A stretch of 64,000 nt of DNA from Anaerolineales bacterium (GTDB taxonomy: Bacteria > Chloroflexota > Anaerolineae > 4572-78 > J111): assembly GCA_020634855.1 (NCBI GenBank), contig JACKAU010000004.1:558001-622000 (forward strand). Reading direction: 5' to 3'. This document shows positions 27,246 through 35,245 of this stretch, in pieces (within the stretch, counting starts at the first letter, position 1; every line of letters starts with the position of its first letter). Made by a program: the position numbers and the translations under genes. Below the pieces are notes generated by a model. The model saw only the letters and a program-made list of their open reading frames with translations, was not told the DNA's origin and made no database searches.

Positions 27246-27289
27246 CTGCATGGGATTTGAATTCACACCGTAGATAAGGAGAGCATAAA

Positions 27290-27583
27290 ATGGCCATCAA
27301 GGTGATCGTCGAATTACAGGCCAAACCAGGTCGGCGGGCTGCGCTCAAGAGTCTGCTTGAGCGCGTTGAGGCCAAACATGGGCCGGACGCGCCCGGTTTT
27401 CTGGGCAGCACGCGCTACGAGGTACTCGATAATCCTGACATCCTGGTTGAGATTGCCGATTGGGAGTCGGCCGAGGTACGGGCGGCGGCGATGCAGCAGG
27501 TCATGGCCAGCGGCGACTACGCCCCCTTGGCCGAGTTGTTAGCCGCGCCATTCAGGGCGACCGTCATTCAGCCGTTGCCGTGA
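27290..27583 (+). CDS. ABM-domain (antibiotic biosynthesis monooxygenase-like) protein
   Basis: A 97-aa dimeric alpha/beta-barrel type protein: IKVIVELQAKPGRRAALKSLLERVEAKHGPDAPGFLGSTRYE fits the ABM family of cofactor-free quinol monooxygenases. The reaction and substrate are not known here. AAGGAGAG precedes ATG 27290. It lies on the same strand as the MBG gene. A truncated copy with the same first 14 codons and a similar leader occurs at 34510. Confidence 0.8.
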   Translation: MAIKVIVELQAKPGRRAALKSLLERVEAKHGPDAPGFLGSTRYEVLDNPDILVEIADWESAEVRAAAMQQVMASGDYAPLAELLAAPFRATVIQPLP

Positions 27584-27648
27584 TCCGTTCACATATCCAA
27601 CGACCTGTAGCGATGGGGGCAACTCAACCTGGAAAAGGCAAAGCGCTT

Positions 27649-30600
27649 TTAGGCAGGGGTCTCTATCGCCCCCAAAGCCTTGAGGGTGGCCTTCTGCGCT
27701 TGCGTCAACCCGGTCGCGTTGGTGATGTTCATGCGCTCGTAGGGTCGCTCAGGCTGGAGGGTTTTGAGACATTCGCCGGTCTGAACATCCCAGAGTTTGA
27801 TGGTTGCGTCCGCACTGCCACTGGCCACGAGGCGGCCATCGGGACTGAAGGCGACTGACCAAACCCAGTTAGTGTGACCTGATAACGTCTTGAGGCAATG
27901 GCCGGTGTTAACCTCCCACAAACGCACCGTCTGATCCATACTGCCGCTGACCAGGTGACGGCCATCGGGGCTAAAGGCGACTGACGAAACCCAAATGATG
28001 TGGTCCGATAAGGTCTTAAGGCATTGACCGGTGTTGACCTCCCACAAGCGCACCGTCTGGTCTTCACTGCCACTGGCCACAAGGCGGCCATCGGGACTGA
28101 AGGCCACTGACCAAACCTGGTTGGTGTGACCTGATAACGTTTTGAGGCAGTGGCCAGTGTTAACCTCCCACAAGCGCACCGTCTGGTCTTGGCTGCCACT
28201 GGCCAGAAAGCGCCCATCGGGACTGAAGACCGCTGATCTAACCGGCTGGGTGTGGCCGGTCAACGTCTTGAGGCAATGTCCGGTGTTAACCTCCCACAAA
28301 CGCACGGTCTGGTCTTCACTGCTACTGGCCAGGAGCCGGCCATCAGGGCTGAAAGCCGCTAACCAAACCCCGTTGGTGTGGTCCGATAAGGTCTTAAGGC
28401 AATGACCGGTGTTAACCTCCCACAAGCGCACCGTCTCGTCTTGACTGCCGCTGGCCAGGAGGCAGCCATCAGGACTGAAGGCCACTGACGAAACCCAGTT
28501 GGTGTGGCCTGATAACGTCTTGAGGCAATGGCCAGTGTTAACATCCCACAAGTACGCCGTCCCATCGGTATTGCCATTGGCCAGAAAGCGGCCATCGGGA
28601 CTGAAGGCCACTGACCAAACCCAGTTGGTGTGGCCTGATAAGGTCTTGAGGCTTTGGCCGGTAGGCGCCTCCCACAAACGGACCGTCTGGTCATTACTGC
28701 TACTGGCGAGGAGACGGCCATCGGGGCTAAAGGCCACTGACGAAACCCAGTTGGTGTGGCCTGATAAGGTCTTGAGGCTTTGGCCGGTGTGAGCATCCCA
28801 CAAGCGCACCATCCCATCCATACTGCCACTGGCCAGAAAGCGGCCATCGGGGCTGAAGGCCACTGACGAAACCTGGTTGGCGTGGCCGGCCAACGTTTTG
28901 AGGCTTTGGCCGGTGTTAACATCCCACAAGCGCACCGTGTGATCAAAACTGCCACTGACCAGAAAGCGGCCATCGGAGCTGAAGGCCACTGACAAAACCC
29001 ACTGGCTATGGCCGGCCAACGTTTTGAGGCTTTGGCCGGTGTTAACATTCCACAAGCGCACCGTGTGATCAAAACTGCCACTGGCCAGAAAGCGGCCATC
29101 GGGACTGAAGGCCACTGACCTGACCGGGTTGGTGTGGCCCGCCAACGTCTTGAGGCTTTGGCCAGTGTTAACATCCCACAAGCGCACGGTCTGGTCTTGG
29201 CTGCCACTAGCCAGAAAGCGGCCATCGGGGCTGAAGGCCACTGACGAAACCAGGTTGGTGTGGCCTACCAATGTCTTGAGGCTTTGGCCGGTGTGAGCAT
29301 CCCACAAGCATATCGTCCCGTCTGCACTACCACTGGCCAGGAGGTGGCCATCGGGACTGAAGACCACTGACCAGCCAGCCCCAAGATGACCCTCACACGT
29401 CAGGATCGGTTGGCCATTTGCGACCCACCACAAGCGAACCTGCCCCTCAGCCGTACCCGCGGCCAATATCTTGCCATTCGGGCTAAAGGCCACTGAGAAA
29501 ACAGGCCCAAAGGTATCCGTAAACACGGAACCGGCCAGGTTGGCTCCGGCGAAATTGAGGTCAGGCGCATGCAGGCCGCCCAGGTAAGCTTGCTTGATCA
29601 TTAACCCGGAAAAATCATAGTCTCGAAGCTTAAGCTGTAGATGCAGCAGCAAATTAAGCACATTACCCCCACCATACCCCGGCTGTCGCGGCCCAGCCTG
29701 GCGCAGCGACTCCAATATCGCCTTGAGCCGCGCCTCCAGCCCGGCCGGCCCCAAGTCAGCCAGCAATCGCTCAGCCACCGGCTTTAGGATCAGCCGGCTT
29801 TGGCTGGCCCGGACATACTCTTTGGCCTGGGCTTTGATCAGGGCGTGGCTCTGCAAAACTGAAATAGGCCCGCTGACGATCTCACTATAAGCTTGATCAA
29901 TTAACCGGTCGGTGGTGTATTCCATGATCACATTTTGCAAGGTAAAGCCAGTCGACGACGATTCCAATAACGACCGCCGCTGCAGCGAACGCAGCGCCTC
30001 CAAAAAAACACCGCCGGCTTCTGACTTGACCAGATCATCTCTTAAAAGCTGAGGGGACACGGCCTCCCGTTCAATCGCCAGCCAAACCATAATATCTCGC
30101 TCCAGGGCCGATAAGCGAGCAAACTGTTGATCCAAGACATCCCGAATATCGTCAAAGATGACAGCCTCTTCCCGCAGAAAGGCCTCAATATCGCCGGCAA
30201 AGAGGTCTTGGATGGTTTGGGCCATTAACTTCAAAGCCAACGGATGGCCGGAATAATGCTCGACTAGCTCTTCCAAGATGTGGGCCGAGCTGGATAATCC
30301 TTGTCCCTGTAAAATGGCCAGGCCGGCCGGCTCGGCCAGACCGGCCAACTGGTGAAAACGAATCAACGTATTGTCATTGGCTAGGCGAGCCAGGCCCTGT
30401 GGTCTCTCCCGGCTGGTCAACAGCAGGCAGCTTTGATGCTCGCCGTCGCCAAAGCGCTGGATCAGTTGGCCATAGACCTCATAGCCGGGGCGATACTGGC
30501 CGGCCCGGCTACCCTGCTGCATGATGGTTTCGACATTGTCGAGGATCAATAAACAGCGCTGCCGGCGCAAGGTATCGAACAATAGCTCAAGTTGCTCAGT

Positions 30601-31221
30601 CAGATGGTCGGGCAGGCCATTGAGCTGCTGCTGCGAGAGGACCTGGAACCAACTCCGCAGCATGCTGGTCAACGGCGGCGCATTGATGAGCGACCGCCAG
30701 ATCACAAAGTCGAAGTGAGAACTGACCTGCCGGGCGACCTTCGCGGCCAGGTCGGTTTTGCCGATCCCGCCCATCCCCACAATGGCCACCAGGCGACAGC
30801 GGTCGACCACCAGCCAGCGGTCCAGGGTCTCCAGTTCCGTCTCCCGGCCATAGAAACTGCCCAGGTGGGGGGTCTCGCCCCAATCTACGACCGTGGCCTG
30901 GACGGAGAAGATATCTTGCAGCTCGGCCCGGCTAAATTGATACCCGGCCTGAGCCGTCCACTGCTGAGCCGTGAGCAGATCGAGTTGGCCGGCAAAGAGG
31001 CGGATCAGGTAGCGCATGTAGGATCGGGTGGGTTTCCAGTAGCGCCCTTTGTACATGGCGCCATGTTCCCACCGCGAGACCAGGGGGCCATCGATAACCC
31101 GGTAATCTTCAGTGGGGCCGGCCTGGGCCAGTTGATTCAGCGCGTCGACGAACTCGTTCTGGCTCAATTGGGCCTGGTGACGGACTGTTTTGAGCTGCTC
31201 TCCAAATTTTTTAAGATCCAT
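27649..31221 (-). CDS. STAND protein: HTH, NB-ARC ATPase and 14 WD40 repeats
   Basis: A 1190-aa protein. Residues 1-75 resemble a cro/XRE-type HTH (GEQLKTVRHQAQLSQNEFVDALNQL ... SRWEHGA). NB-ARC starts near 120, with Walker A VGMGGIGKT (about 147-155), Walker B CLLILDNVETIM, LLTSRERPQGL and GHPLALKLM. A helical region and a short pentapeptide-like stretch (AYLGGLHAPDLNFAGANLAGS) lead to fourteen WD40 repeats of exactly 42 residues (575-1162), then a 28-residue tail. Bacterial STAND/WD40 proteins are thought to sense a ligand and oligomerise; some act in phage defence or signalling. No effector domain is visible beyond the HTH. The gene has a mobile 194-bp element 27 bases before its start codon. 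Confidence 0.9.
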   Translation of the reverse strand: MDLKKFGEQLKTVRHQAQLSQNEFVDALNQLAQAGPTEDYRVIDGPLVSRWEHGAMYKGRYWKPTRSYMRYLIRLFAGQLDLLTAQQWTAQAGYQFSRAELQDIFSVQATVVDWGETPHLGSFYGRETELETLDRWLVVDRCRLVAIVGMGGIGKTDLAAKVARQVSSHFDFVIWRSLINAPPLTSMLRSWFQVLSQQQLNGLPDHLTEQLELLFDTLRRQRCLLILDNVETIMQQGSRAGQYRPGYEVYGQLIQRFGDGEHQSCLLLTSRERPQGLARLANDNTLIRFHQLAGLAEPAGLAILQGQGLSSSAHILEELVEHYSGHPLALKLMAQTIQDLFAGDIEAFLREEAVIFDDIRDVLDQQFARLSALERDIMVWLAIEREAVSPQLLRDDLVKSEAGGVFLEALRSLQRRSLLESSSTGFTLQNVIMEYTTDRLIDQAYSEIVSGPISVLQSHALIKAQAKEYVRASQSRLILKPVAERLLADLGPAGLEARLKAILESLRQAGPRQPGYGGGNVLNLLLHLQLKLRDYDFSGLMIKQAYLGGLHAPDLNFAGANLAGSVFTDTFGPVFSVAFSPNGKILAAGTAEGQVRLWWVANGQPILTCEGHLGAGWSVVFSPDGHLLASGSADGTICLWDAHTGQSLKTLVGHTNLVSSVAFSPDGRFLASGSQDQTVRLWDVNTGQSLKTLAGHTNPVRSVAFSPDGRFLASGSFDHTVRLWNVNTGQSLKTLAGHSQWVLSVAFSSDGRFLVSGSFDHTVRLWDVNTGQSLKTLAGHANQVSSVAFSPDGRFLASGSMDGMVRLWDAHTGQSLKTLSGHTNWVSSVAFSPDGRLLASSSNDQTVRLWEAPTGQSLKTLSGHTNWVWSVAFSPDGRFLANGNTDGTAYLWDVNTGHCLKTLSGHTNWVSSVAFSPDGCLLASGSQDETVRLWEVNTGHCLKTLSDHTNGVWLAAFSPDGRLLASSSEDQTVRLWEVNTGHCLKTLTGHTQPVRSAVFSPDGRFLASGSQDQTVRLWEVNTGHCLKTLSGHTNQVWSVAFSPDGRLVASGSEDQTVRLWEVNTGQCLKTLSDHIIWVSSVAFSPDGRHLVSGSMDQTVRLWEVNTGHCLKTLSGHTNWVWSVAFSPDGRLVASGSADATIKLWDVQTGECLKTLQPERPYERMNITNATGLTQAQKATLKALGAIETPA
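27736..29499 (-). repeat. Fourteen 126-bp tandem coding repeats (WD40 array)
   Basis: Each unit encodes 42 residues around SVAFSPDGRFLASGS, TVRLW and LKTLSGHTN. Repeats 3-13 are close to identical at DNA level (for example the shared block GTCTTGAGGCTTTGGCCGGT), while repeats 1, 2 and 14 are more diverged. Most changes fall at a few positions in each blade, which are the ones on the surface in WD40 propellers. Confidence 0.85.
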
Positions 31222-31248
31222 CGTAAGGCTATTCCTTAAACACGAATC

Positions 31249-31442
31249 TTGCTAACGGACACCCTTTGAATTTGACCTAGAATTAGCCGGCGAAGCCACC
31301 TTTTGGCAACCGGACCGCCGACTGCCGACGGTAGACCGCCCAAAAAATAGGCCGACCTTAGTAGCTTGGGCGGTCAGTGGACAGCGGTCGGCGGTCACGG
31401 GAGGCAGACTCTTTGTCAAATCGAGGTTGTGTCCGTTAGCAA
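31249..31442. mobile_element. Non-autonomous MITE-like element, copy 1 (194 bp)
   Basis: The ends are a perfect 14-bp inverted repeat, TTGCTAACGGACAC and GTGTCCGTTAGCAA. The flanks are near-identical direct repeats, AAACACGAATC (31238-31248) and AAACACGAATG (31443-31453), as expected of a target duplication. The interior is also largely self-complementary: GACCGCCGAC occurs in both arms in opposite sense, and ATTTGAC near both ends. No coding capacity is seen. The second copy is at 39424-39616. The left edge is 27 bases from the start codon of the STAND/WD40 gene, so it may affect its transcription. Confidence 0.85.
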
Positions 31443-31581
31443 AAACACGAATGGTACTTACCGGATCGGTTAACTTGTACAGTTGTGCAAGGGGATGTAC
31501 AGGGACAATCAAAGCAATATCTGATATCCTGCTTTTACAAGATAACATTCACAATAAAAGCTGCTGTCGCTCAAAGATATT

Positions 31582-32028
31582 ATGGTTCTACGATACCATG
31601 ACCTCAGCCAAAATCGATGCCTGTTCCAAGCCCTGACCGGCCTGGTCATAACCGAGTTTGATGAGTTGGTCAAAACTTTCTGGCCCTGTTATACGGCCGC
31701 AGAGAAAAAGCGGCTCAACCGGCCTCATCGGCAACGCGCCGTTGGGGGTGGACCTGATTTTGAATTAGACGTTCGCGACCAAATCCTGCTAACTGTTGTT
31801 TGGTTGCGCCAATATCCTACCCTTGAGACCTTAGGCGATCTGTTTGGAGTCAGCGATACCACCGCCGGTCGTTATATCCGCCGTATCCTGCCGCTCCTGG
31901 AGACGGCGGGGCGGGATACGATGCGCCGGCCAGACCCCGGTCGTAAGCGACGACGACATCTTTCCGACCTGCTGCAAGAGACACCCGAGTTGGCGCTGAT
32001 CATCGACGCTTTCGGGAAACCGGCGTAG
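31582..32028 (+). pseudogene. IS5-like (HTH_Tnp_4/DDE_Tnp_4) transposase, N-terminal fragment
   Basis: 148 residues are readable: MVLRYHDLSQNRCLFQALTG, ITEFDELVKTFWPCY and a HTH (PTLETLGDLFGVSDTTAGRYIRRILPLLE), ending at the first catalytic Asp region (ALIIDAFGKPA) before a stop. The DDE domain is missing. It is the same family as the element at 18935 but on the other strand and clearly diverged. Bases 32029-32171 after it hold no recognisable gene. Confidence 0.72.
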
Positions 32029-32171
32029 CATCCTCAACTACCCTCTCGCTTATTATGAATGTTATCCGGAAATTATACCGTCGTTTGGCTACAGATACAA
32101 AGCTTTAGGCATGGTTGAAAGTTCTGATTATCGAAGACTAAATTGCCGCATCAAAAAGGAGGATAATGGCC

Positions 32172-32285
32172 TAAAGAAGAATTAATCCGGGCGAAATCGT
32201 CCCCAATAATGATGAATTAATGGCGTTTCGCTACCTTACAGAAGGTATAGCACAACCAACGAAAAACACCATTTGTTCCAATAAC
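32172..32285. promoter_or_regulatory. Divergent control region, copy B, with relic of a second regulator start
   Basis: Aligns along its whole length with 26233-26347 (shared: AATTAATCC, ATAATGATGAATTAATGGCG, GGTATAGCACAA, AACACCATTTGTTCCAATAAC with one change). On the minus strand the left end still resembles the first codons of the BTAD regulator (GATTAATTCTTCTTTAGG), but the gene body is gone; IS5-like DNA follows. It now precedes the SnoaL gene at 32347. Confidence 0.65.
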
Positions 32286-32346
32286 CCGTAATCATGGGTG
32301 AGACTCGATCTGAATCGCATCCCACCCAAGAAAGGAGATTATTTCA

Positions 32347-32775
32347 ATGTCAATCGAAAGTAACAAGGCTGTCGTCCGGCGTTTCCGCGAGGCCCTGGCC
32401 GCGGGCGATGTCGATGAGGCGTTTGCGGTTTTTGCCCCGGATGCCGTTATTCATATGGGCAGCGCCCCGGAGCCGCTCGGAATGGAGGGCTTCAAACAAA
32501 TGGGGCAACTGCTCCTGAGCGCGTTCAGCGGCAGCTCGTCAACCGTCGAAGCCATGATTGCGGAAGGGGACCTGGTCGTTAGCCGGATCACCTTTCGAGG
32601 CACCCATACCGGCGATTTGATGGGTATTCCCCCGACGGGTAAGTCGGTGGCGATGTCAGAAATCATTATCGACCGGGTGGTCGAGGGGCAAATCGTCGAA
32701 TCGTGGCGCTTATTTGACCAGATGGCGATGATGCAACAGTTGGGCTTAATCCCCACGCCGGACCGGGCCGGGTAG
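32347..32775 (+). CDS. SnoaL-like/ester cyclase family protein
   Basis: A 142-aa NTF2-like fold protein (NKAVVRRFREALAAGDVDEAFAVFAPDAVIHMG ... FRGTHTGDLMGIPPTGKSVAMSEIIIDRVVEGQIVESWRLFDQMAMMQQLG). Members cyclise polyketides or have unknown roles. AAAGGAG lies 8-14 bases before ATG. A related SnoaL domain is at 33599-34018 (shared THQG/THTGDLMG..TGKSVA, ..MMQQLGVIP), so the two arose by duplication. Its upstream region is copy B of the control region, so it may be in the regulon of the BTAD regulator. Confidence 0.82.
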   Translation: MSIESNKAVVRRFREALAAGDVDEAFAVFAPDAVIHMGSAPEPLGMEGFKQMGQLLLSAFSGSSSTVEAMIAEGDLVVSRITFRGTHTGDLMGIPPTGKSVAMSEIIIDRVVEGQIVESWRLFDQMAMMQQLGLIPTPDRAG

Positions 32776-32875
32776 AATCGCTGCCGAGCGAAGCAGACGA
32801 TAGGTTATGATGTAGTTGGGCGGTCCAACGGACCAAAGTGCGGTGGGTGATCCGCACAATCAAGGAGTTTTGCAT

Positions 32876-33181
32876 ATGACGCTTCTGAGTCTCCTACTTC
32901 TTGTCAACGCCGTGCTGCACGGCGTCATCGTCGGGCGTTTCGGAATCAAGGGGAACGTGCCGCCAGCGGTGTTCGGGTTGTTGTATGCGGTGTTGGCGCT
33001 CGCCGTCTTCCGTGGCTGGACTTATGGGGCTCTGGCCACGTTGGTTGTGACCACGGTTGGTCTTGTCGGCCTGGCGCTGAATTTCAGGAAGTTGCAGCAC
33101 GATACGACGGTGGAGAAGATCATCTTCGTTGTCGGGGCAGCAATACTCGCCTGGGCCGCTTACCTGTTTCTGGCACAATAG
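32876..33181 (+). CDS. Small integral membrane protein
   Basis: 101 aa with about four hydrophobic helices (TLLSLLLLVNAVLHGVIVG, PAVFGLLYAVLALAVF, ALATLVVTTVGLVGLAL, IIFVVGAAILAWAAYLFLA). ATG 32876 is chosen because AAGGAG stands 8 bases before it. I do not recognise a family. It lies 100 bases after the SnoaL gene on the same strand and is probably co-expressed. Confidence 0.65.
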   Translation: MTLLSLLLLVNAVLHGVIVGRFGIKGNVPPAVFGLLYAVLALAVFRGWTYGALATLVVTTVGLVGLALNFRKLQHDTTVEKIIFVVGAAILAWAAYLFLAQ

Positions 33182-33337
33182 CGCCTGATCAGGTCTTTTC
33201 GGGAACCACTGATGCCCAATCCGTCAGTCGAGCGGGCCTCGTGCCTCCGGCGCTCGTCCGCTCACTTCCAACATTGGAGTATCTGTGTCGTATCATAAAC
33301 AAATTAAATTTCGTCATAAAAATAAGGAGAATAACCA

Positions 33338-34018
33338 ATGGCAAAATTAGTCGCTATCCATACCGTCAAAGACGTGAAACACTGGGCGTCCAAGGGCGAT
33401 GAGCGGGTCGAGATTCTGGGGCCAATCGCCACGGACATCGTCTCGTATGTGGCTGCGGACGGCAGCAATCAGATTGCTTTGTCGGCCAACATTCACGATA
33501 TGGACGGTTGGCTGGCCCTGATGCAATCACCGGAGGCGGCAGCCGCGATGGAGTCACACGGCGTCATACCGCCCCTCGTCATCTATAAGGAGGAACTCAT
33601 GGATCACTCGGCCTCAATCCGACAACTTTACGACCCCATCAACGCCGGTGACCTCGACGGTTTCGGACGACTACTCGCCGATGATTTCGTCGAGCACGAG
33701 GAACTGCCGGGACTGCCGCCGACGAAGGCCGGCGTGCTCCAATACTTCCAGATGTTGGTCGGCGCTTTTCCAGACCTGCGGCTGGACGTCGAAGACGTAA
33801 TTGCCAGCGGCGATAAGGCCGTGGCGCGGGTGCGCGTGACCGGAACGCATCAGGGTGAGTTCATGGGATTACCGGCGACCGGCAAATCGGTTGCCGTGAA
33901 CCTGATCGACATCACGGGCTTTGGCGATGATGGGCTGGCCCGCGAGCACTGGGGCATAGTCGATCAACTGGCGCTGATGCAGCAGCTCGGCGTCATCCCG
34001 GTCGGGCCTCCGGCCTAG
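33338..34018 (+). CDS. Fusion of a small conserved domain with a SnoaL-like domain
   Basis: 226 aa. Residues 1-87 are nearly the same as the separate 88-aa protein at 34123 (HTVKDVKHWASKGDERVEILG..ATDIVSYVAADGSNQ). Residues 88-226 form a SnoaL/NTF2-like domain (MDHSASIRQLYDPINAGDLDGFGRLLADDF ... HWGIVDQLALMQQLGVIP). The join reads KEEL-M, encoded by AAGGAGGAACTCATG, that is a Shine-Dalgarno sequence and start codon of the second domain read in frame. So the gene looks like two neighbours joined by loss of a stop codon, and the SnoaL domain may also be made alone. The SD before ATG 33338 is AAGGAG. Confidence 0.75.
   Translation: MAKLVAIHTVKDVKHWASKGDERVEILGPIATDIVSYVAADGSNQIALSANIHDMDGWLALMQSPEAAAAMESHGVIPPLVIYKEELMDHSASIRQLYDPINAGDLDGFGRLLADDFVEHEELPGLPPTKAGVLQYFQMLVGAFPDLRLDVEDVIASGDKAVARVRVTGTHQGEFMGLPATGKSVAVNLIDITGFGDDGLAREHWGIVDQLALMQQLGVIPVGPPA
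33587..33601 (+). promoter_or_regulatory. Internal ribosome-binding site and start codon within the fusion gene
   Basis: AAGGAGG (33587-33593) with 5 bases to ATG (33599-33601). Initiation here would give a free 139-aa SnoaL protein ending at 34018. Confidence 0.6.
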
Positions 34019-34035
34019 TCGTAGTTGTAGTTGTA

Positions 34036-34062
34036 GGTCGGGTCTCGTGCCTCGACCCGACC
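34036..34062. repeat. 27-bp hairpin related to 34412-34433
   Basis: GGTCGGGTC and GACCCGACC form a 9-bp stem around TCGTGCCTC. The same core in inverted sense (GGGTCGAGGCACGAGACCCGAC) lies at 34412-34433. The pair brackets the 34123 gene. It may act as a terminator of the fusion gene, but no T-run follows. Confidence 0.55.
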
Positions 34063-34122
34063 ATTTGAGACGTTCATTTACAAACAAATTGGATTTCATT
34101 ATAAAAATAAGGAGAATAACTC

Positions 34123-34389
34123 ATGCCAAGAATAGTTGCTACCCATACCGTCAATGATGTGAACCATTGGGCATCCAAGGGCGATGAACGAGTCGAGATT
34201 CTGGGGCAATTCGCCACGGACATCGTCTCGTATGTGGCTGCGGACGGCAGCAATCAGGTCGCCGTGTCGGCCAACCTTCACAATATGGAAGGAATGATGG
34301 CCTGGATGCAAACGCCGGAGGCAGCGGCCGCGATGGGGTCGCACGGTGTCATACCACCCGTCGTCTTCCACATTGAGGCGGCCGAGTAG
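34123..34389 (+). CDS. Small conserved protein, paralogue of the N-terminal domain of the fusion gene
   Basis: 88 aa, about 80% identical to residues 1-85 of the protein at 33338. The 5' leaders match as well (ACAAATT..ATAAAAATAAGGAGAATAAC before both start codons), so leader and gene were duplicated together. Function unknown; the fold looks like a small alpha/beta ABM-type protein. Here a normal stop follows the domain, where the other copy runs on into SnoaL. Confidence 0.72.
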   Translation: MPRIVATHTVNDVNHWASKGDERVEILGQFATDIVSYVAADGSNQVAVSANLHNMEGMMAWMQTPEAAAAMGSHGVIPPVVFHIEAAE

Positions 34390-34438
34390 TAGAACCAGAC
34401 AGTTGTAGATTGGGTCGAGGCACGAGACCCGACAATTC

Positions 34439-34478
34439 AGGTGACAGTCACTTTAGCGCGACCAAGTGACTGTCACCT
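34439..34478. repeat. Inverted repeat with 15-bp arms, copy A
   Basis: AGGTGACAGTCACTT (34439-34453) and its exact complement (34464-34478) enclose 10 bases. The right arm is followed by TTTGAACCGCGTAA, which also follows copy B. The arms themselves contain the smaller palindrome GTGACAGTCAC. Confidence 0.75.
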
Positions 34479-34509
34479 TTTGAACCGCGTAAGTCATGGA
34501 GAGAATAAA

Positions 34510-34596
34510 ATGACTTTCAAGGTGATCGTCGAATTACAGGCCAAGCCCGGCCAACGGCGTAAGTCCTACGATCTGCGGCGGGCGAAGCACAGGTAG
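34510..34596 (+). pseudogene. ABM-domain gene fragment
   Basis: The first 14 codons (KVIVELQAKPG) match the ABM gene at 27290 nearly base for base, including the leader GAGAATAAAATG; after KPGQRR the sequence diverges and stops. The ABM body is gone; the sequence passes into a LuxR fragment. Confidence 0.7.
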
Positions 34597-34638
34597 CCGG
34601 CGCGTTACCCCAGCAATTCGTTTTCGTGTGCTTTAGCG

Positions 34639-34920
34639 ATGGCGGCCTACGGCGTAACCGAACGCGAACAGGCAGTCACCCGCCTGGTGTTGCAAGGCCA
34701 TTCGACCGTAGAGATTGCCGAGCGCCTGGTGGTCTCTGCTCACACCGTCCAGCAGCACCTCAAGAGCGTGTTCGAAAAAACAGGTGTGCGCAGCCGGTGT
34801 GAGCTGATTGGCCGGGTATTCTTCTCCCACTATGAACCGCGCCTGCGCGACAACGAGCAGCGCGCCATCACGGGACGACCGCTACGCGGCGGCCCGTTGG
34901 ATCCAGATCGGAACGACTGA
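34639..34920 (+). pseudogene. LuxR-type HTH, C-terminal fragment
   Basis: The 93 residues are the C-terminal HTH and tail of a LuxR-family regulator (VTEREQAVTRLVLQGHSTVEIAERLVVSAHTVQQHLKSVFEKTGVRSR). The sensor part is missing, and the upstream frame joins the ABM relic. It could still be translated from ATG 34639, but no good ribosome-binding site is present, so I treat it as a relic. Confidence 0.65.
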
Positions 34921-34932
34921 AAGGAACAAACC

Positions 34933-35217
34933 ATGTACATGCTTCGCATTGAACACCCCGTACCCAACTATGAAGGCTGGAAGCAAGCCTTTGATAGCGA
35001 CCCGGTCGGCCGGGAGAAATCAGGCGTGCGGCGCTACCAAATTCTACGCCCCATCGACAATCCCAGCTACGTCATGATCGACCTTGAGTTCGATACCATC
35101 GATCAGGCCGAGGCTTTGCTGGCCGCAATGCGCGTGGTGTGGGGCCGGGTTGAGGGGAAGATTATGATGAACCCTCAGGCACGGATTGTCGAAGCGATGG
35201 AAACGAAGGCGTATTAA
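34933..35217 (+). CDS. Small conserved hypothetical protein
   Basis: 94 aa (MYMLRIEHPVPNYEGWKQAFDSDPVGREKSGVRRYQI ... VWGRVEGKIMMNPQARIVE), probably a ferredoxin-like/ABM-type fold. GAAAGGA precedes ATG 34933. It lies 12 bases after the LuxR fragment and may have been the target of, or co-expressed with, that regulator. No functional residues can be assigned. Confidence 0.65.
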   Translation: MYMLRIEHPVPNYEGWKQAFDSDPVGREKSGVRRYQILRPIDNPSYVMIDLEFDTIDQAEALLAAMRVVWGRVEGKIMMNPQARIVEAMETKAY

Positions 35218-35245
35218 GACTTACGCCGTTGAGTGTATCGAACCC

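Noticed and set aside
28142..29225. Long open frames in the other frames of the WD40 gene
   Set aside because: They arise because each repeat is a multiple of three bases, so any frame free of stops in one unit stays open in all. Products are repetitive Trp/Pro/Ala-rich and have no family.
27736..29499. Non-coding satellite DNA or CRISPR
   Set aside because: The 126-bp period is exactly 42 codons of a WD40 blade and lies in one open frame.
31249..31442. Coding gene on the minus strand across the 194-bp element
   Set aside because: A 98-codon frame spans it, but it covers inverted repeats, has no ribosome site and is not kept in the second copy.
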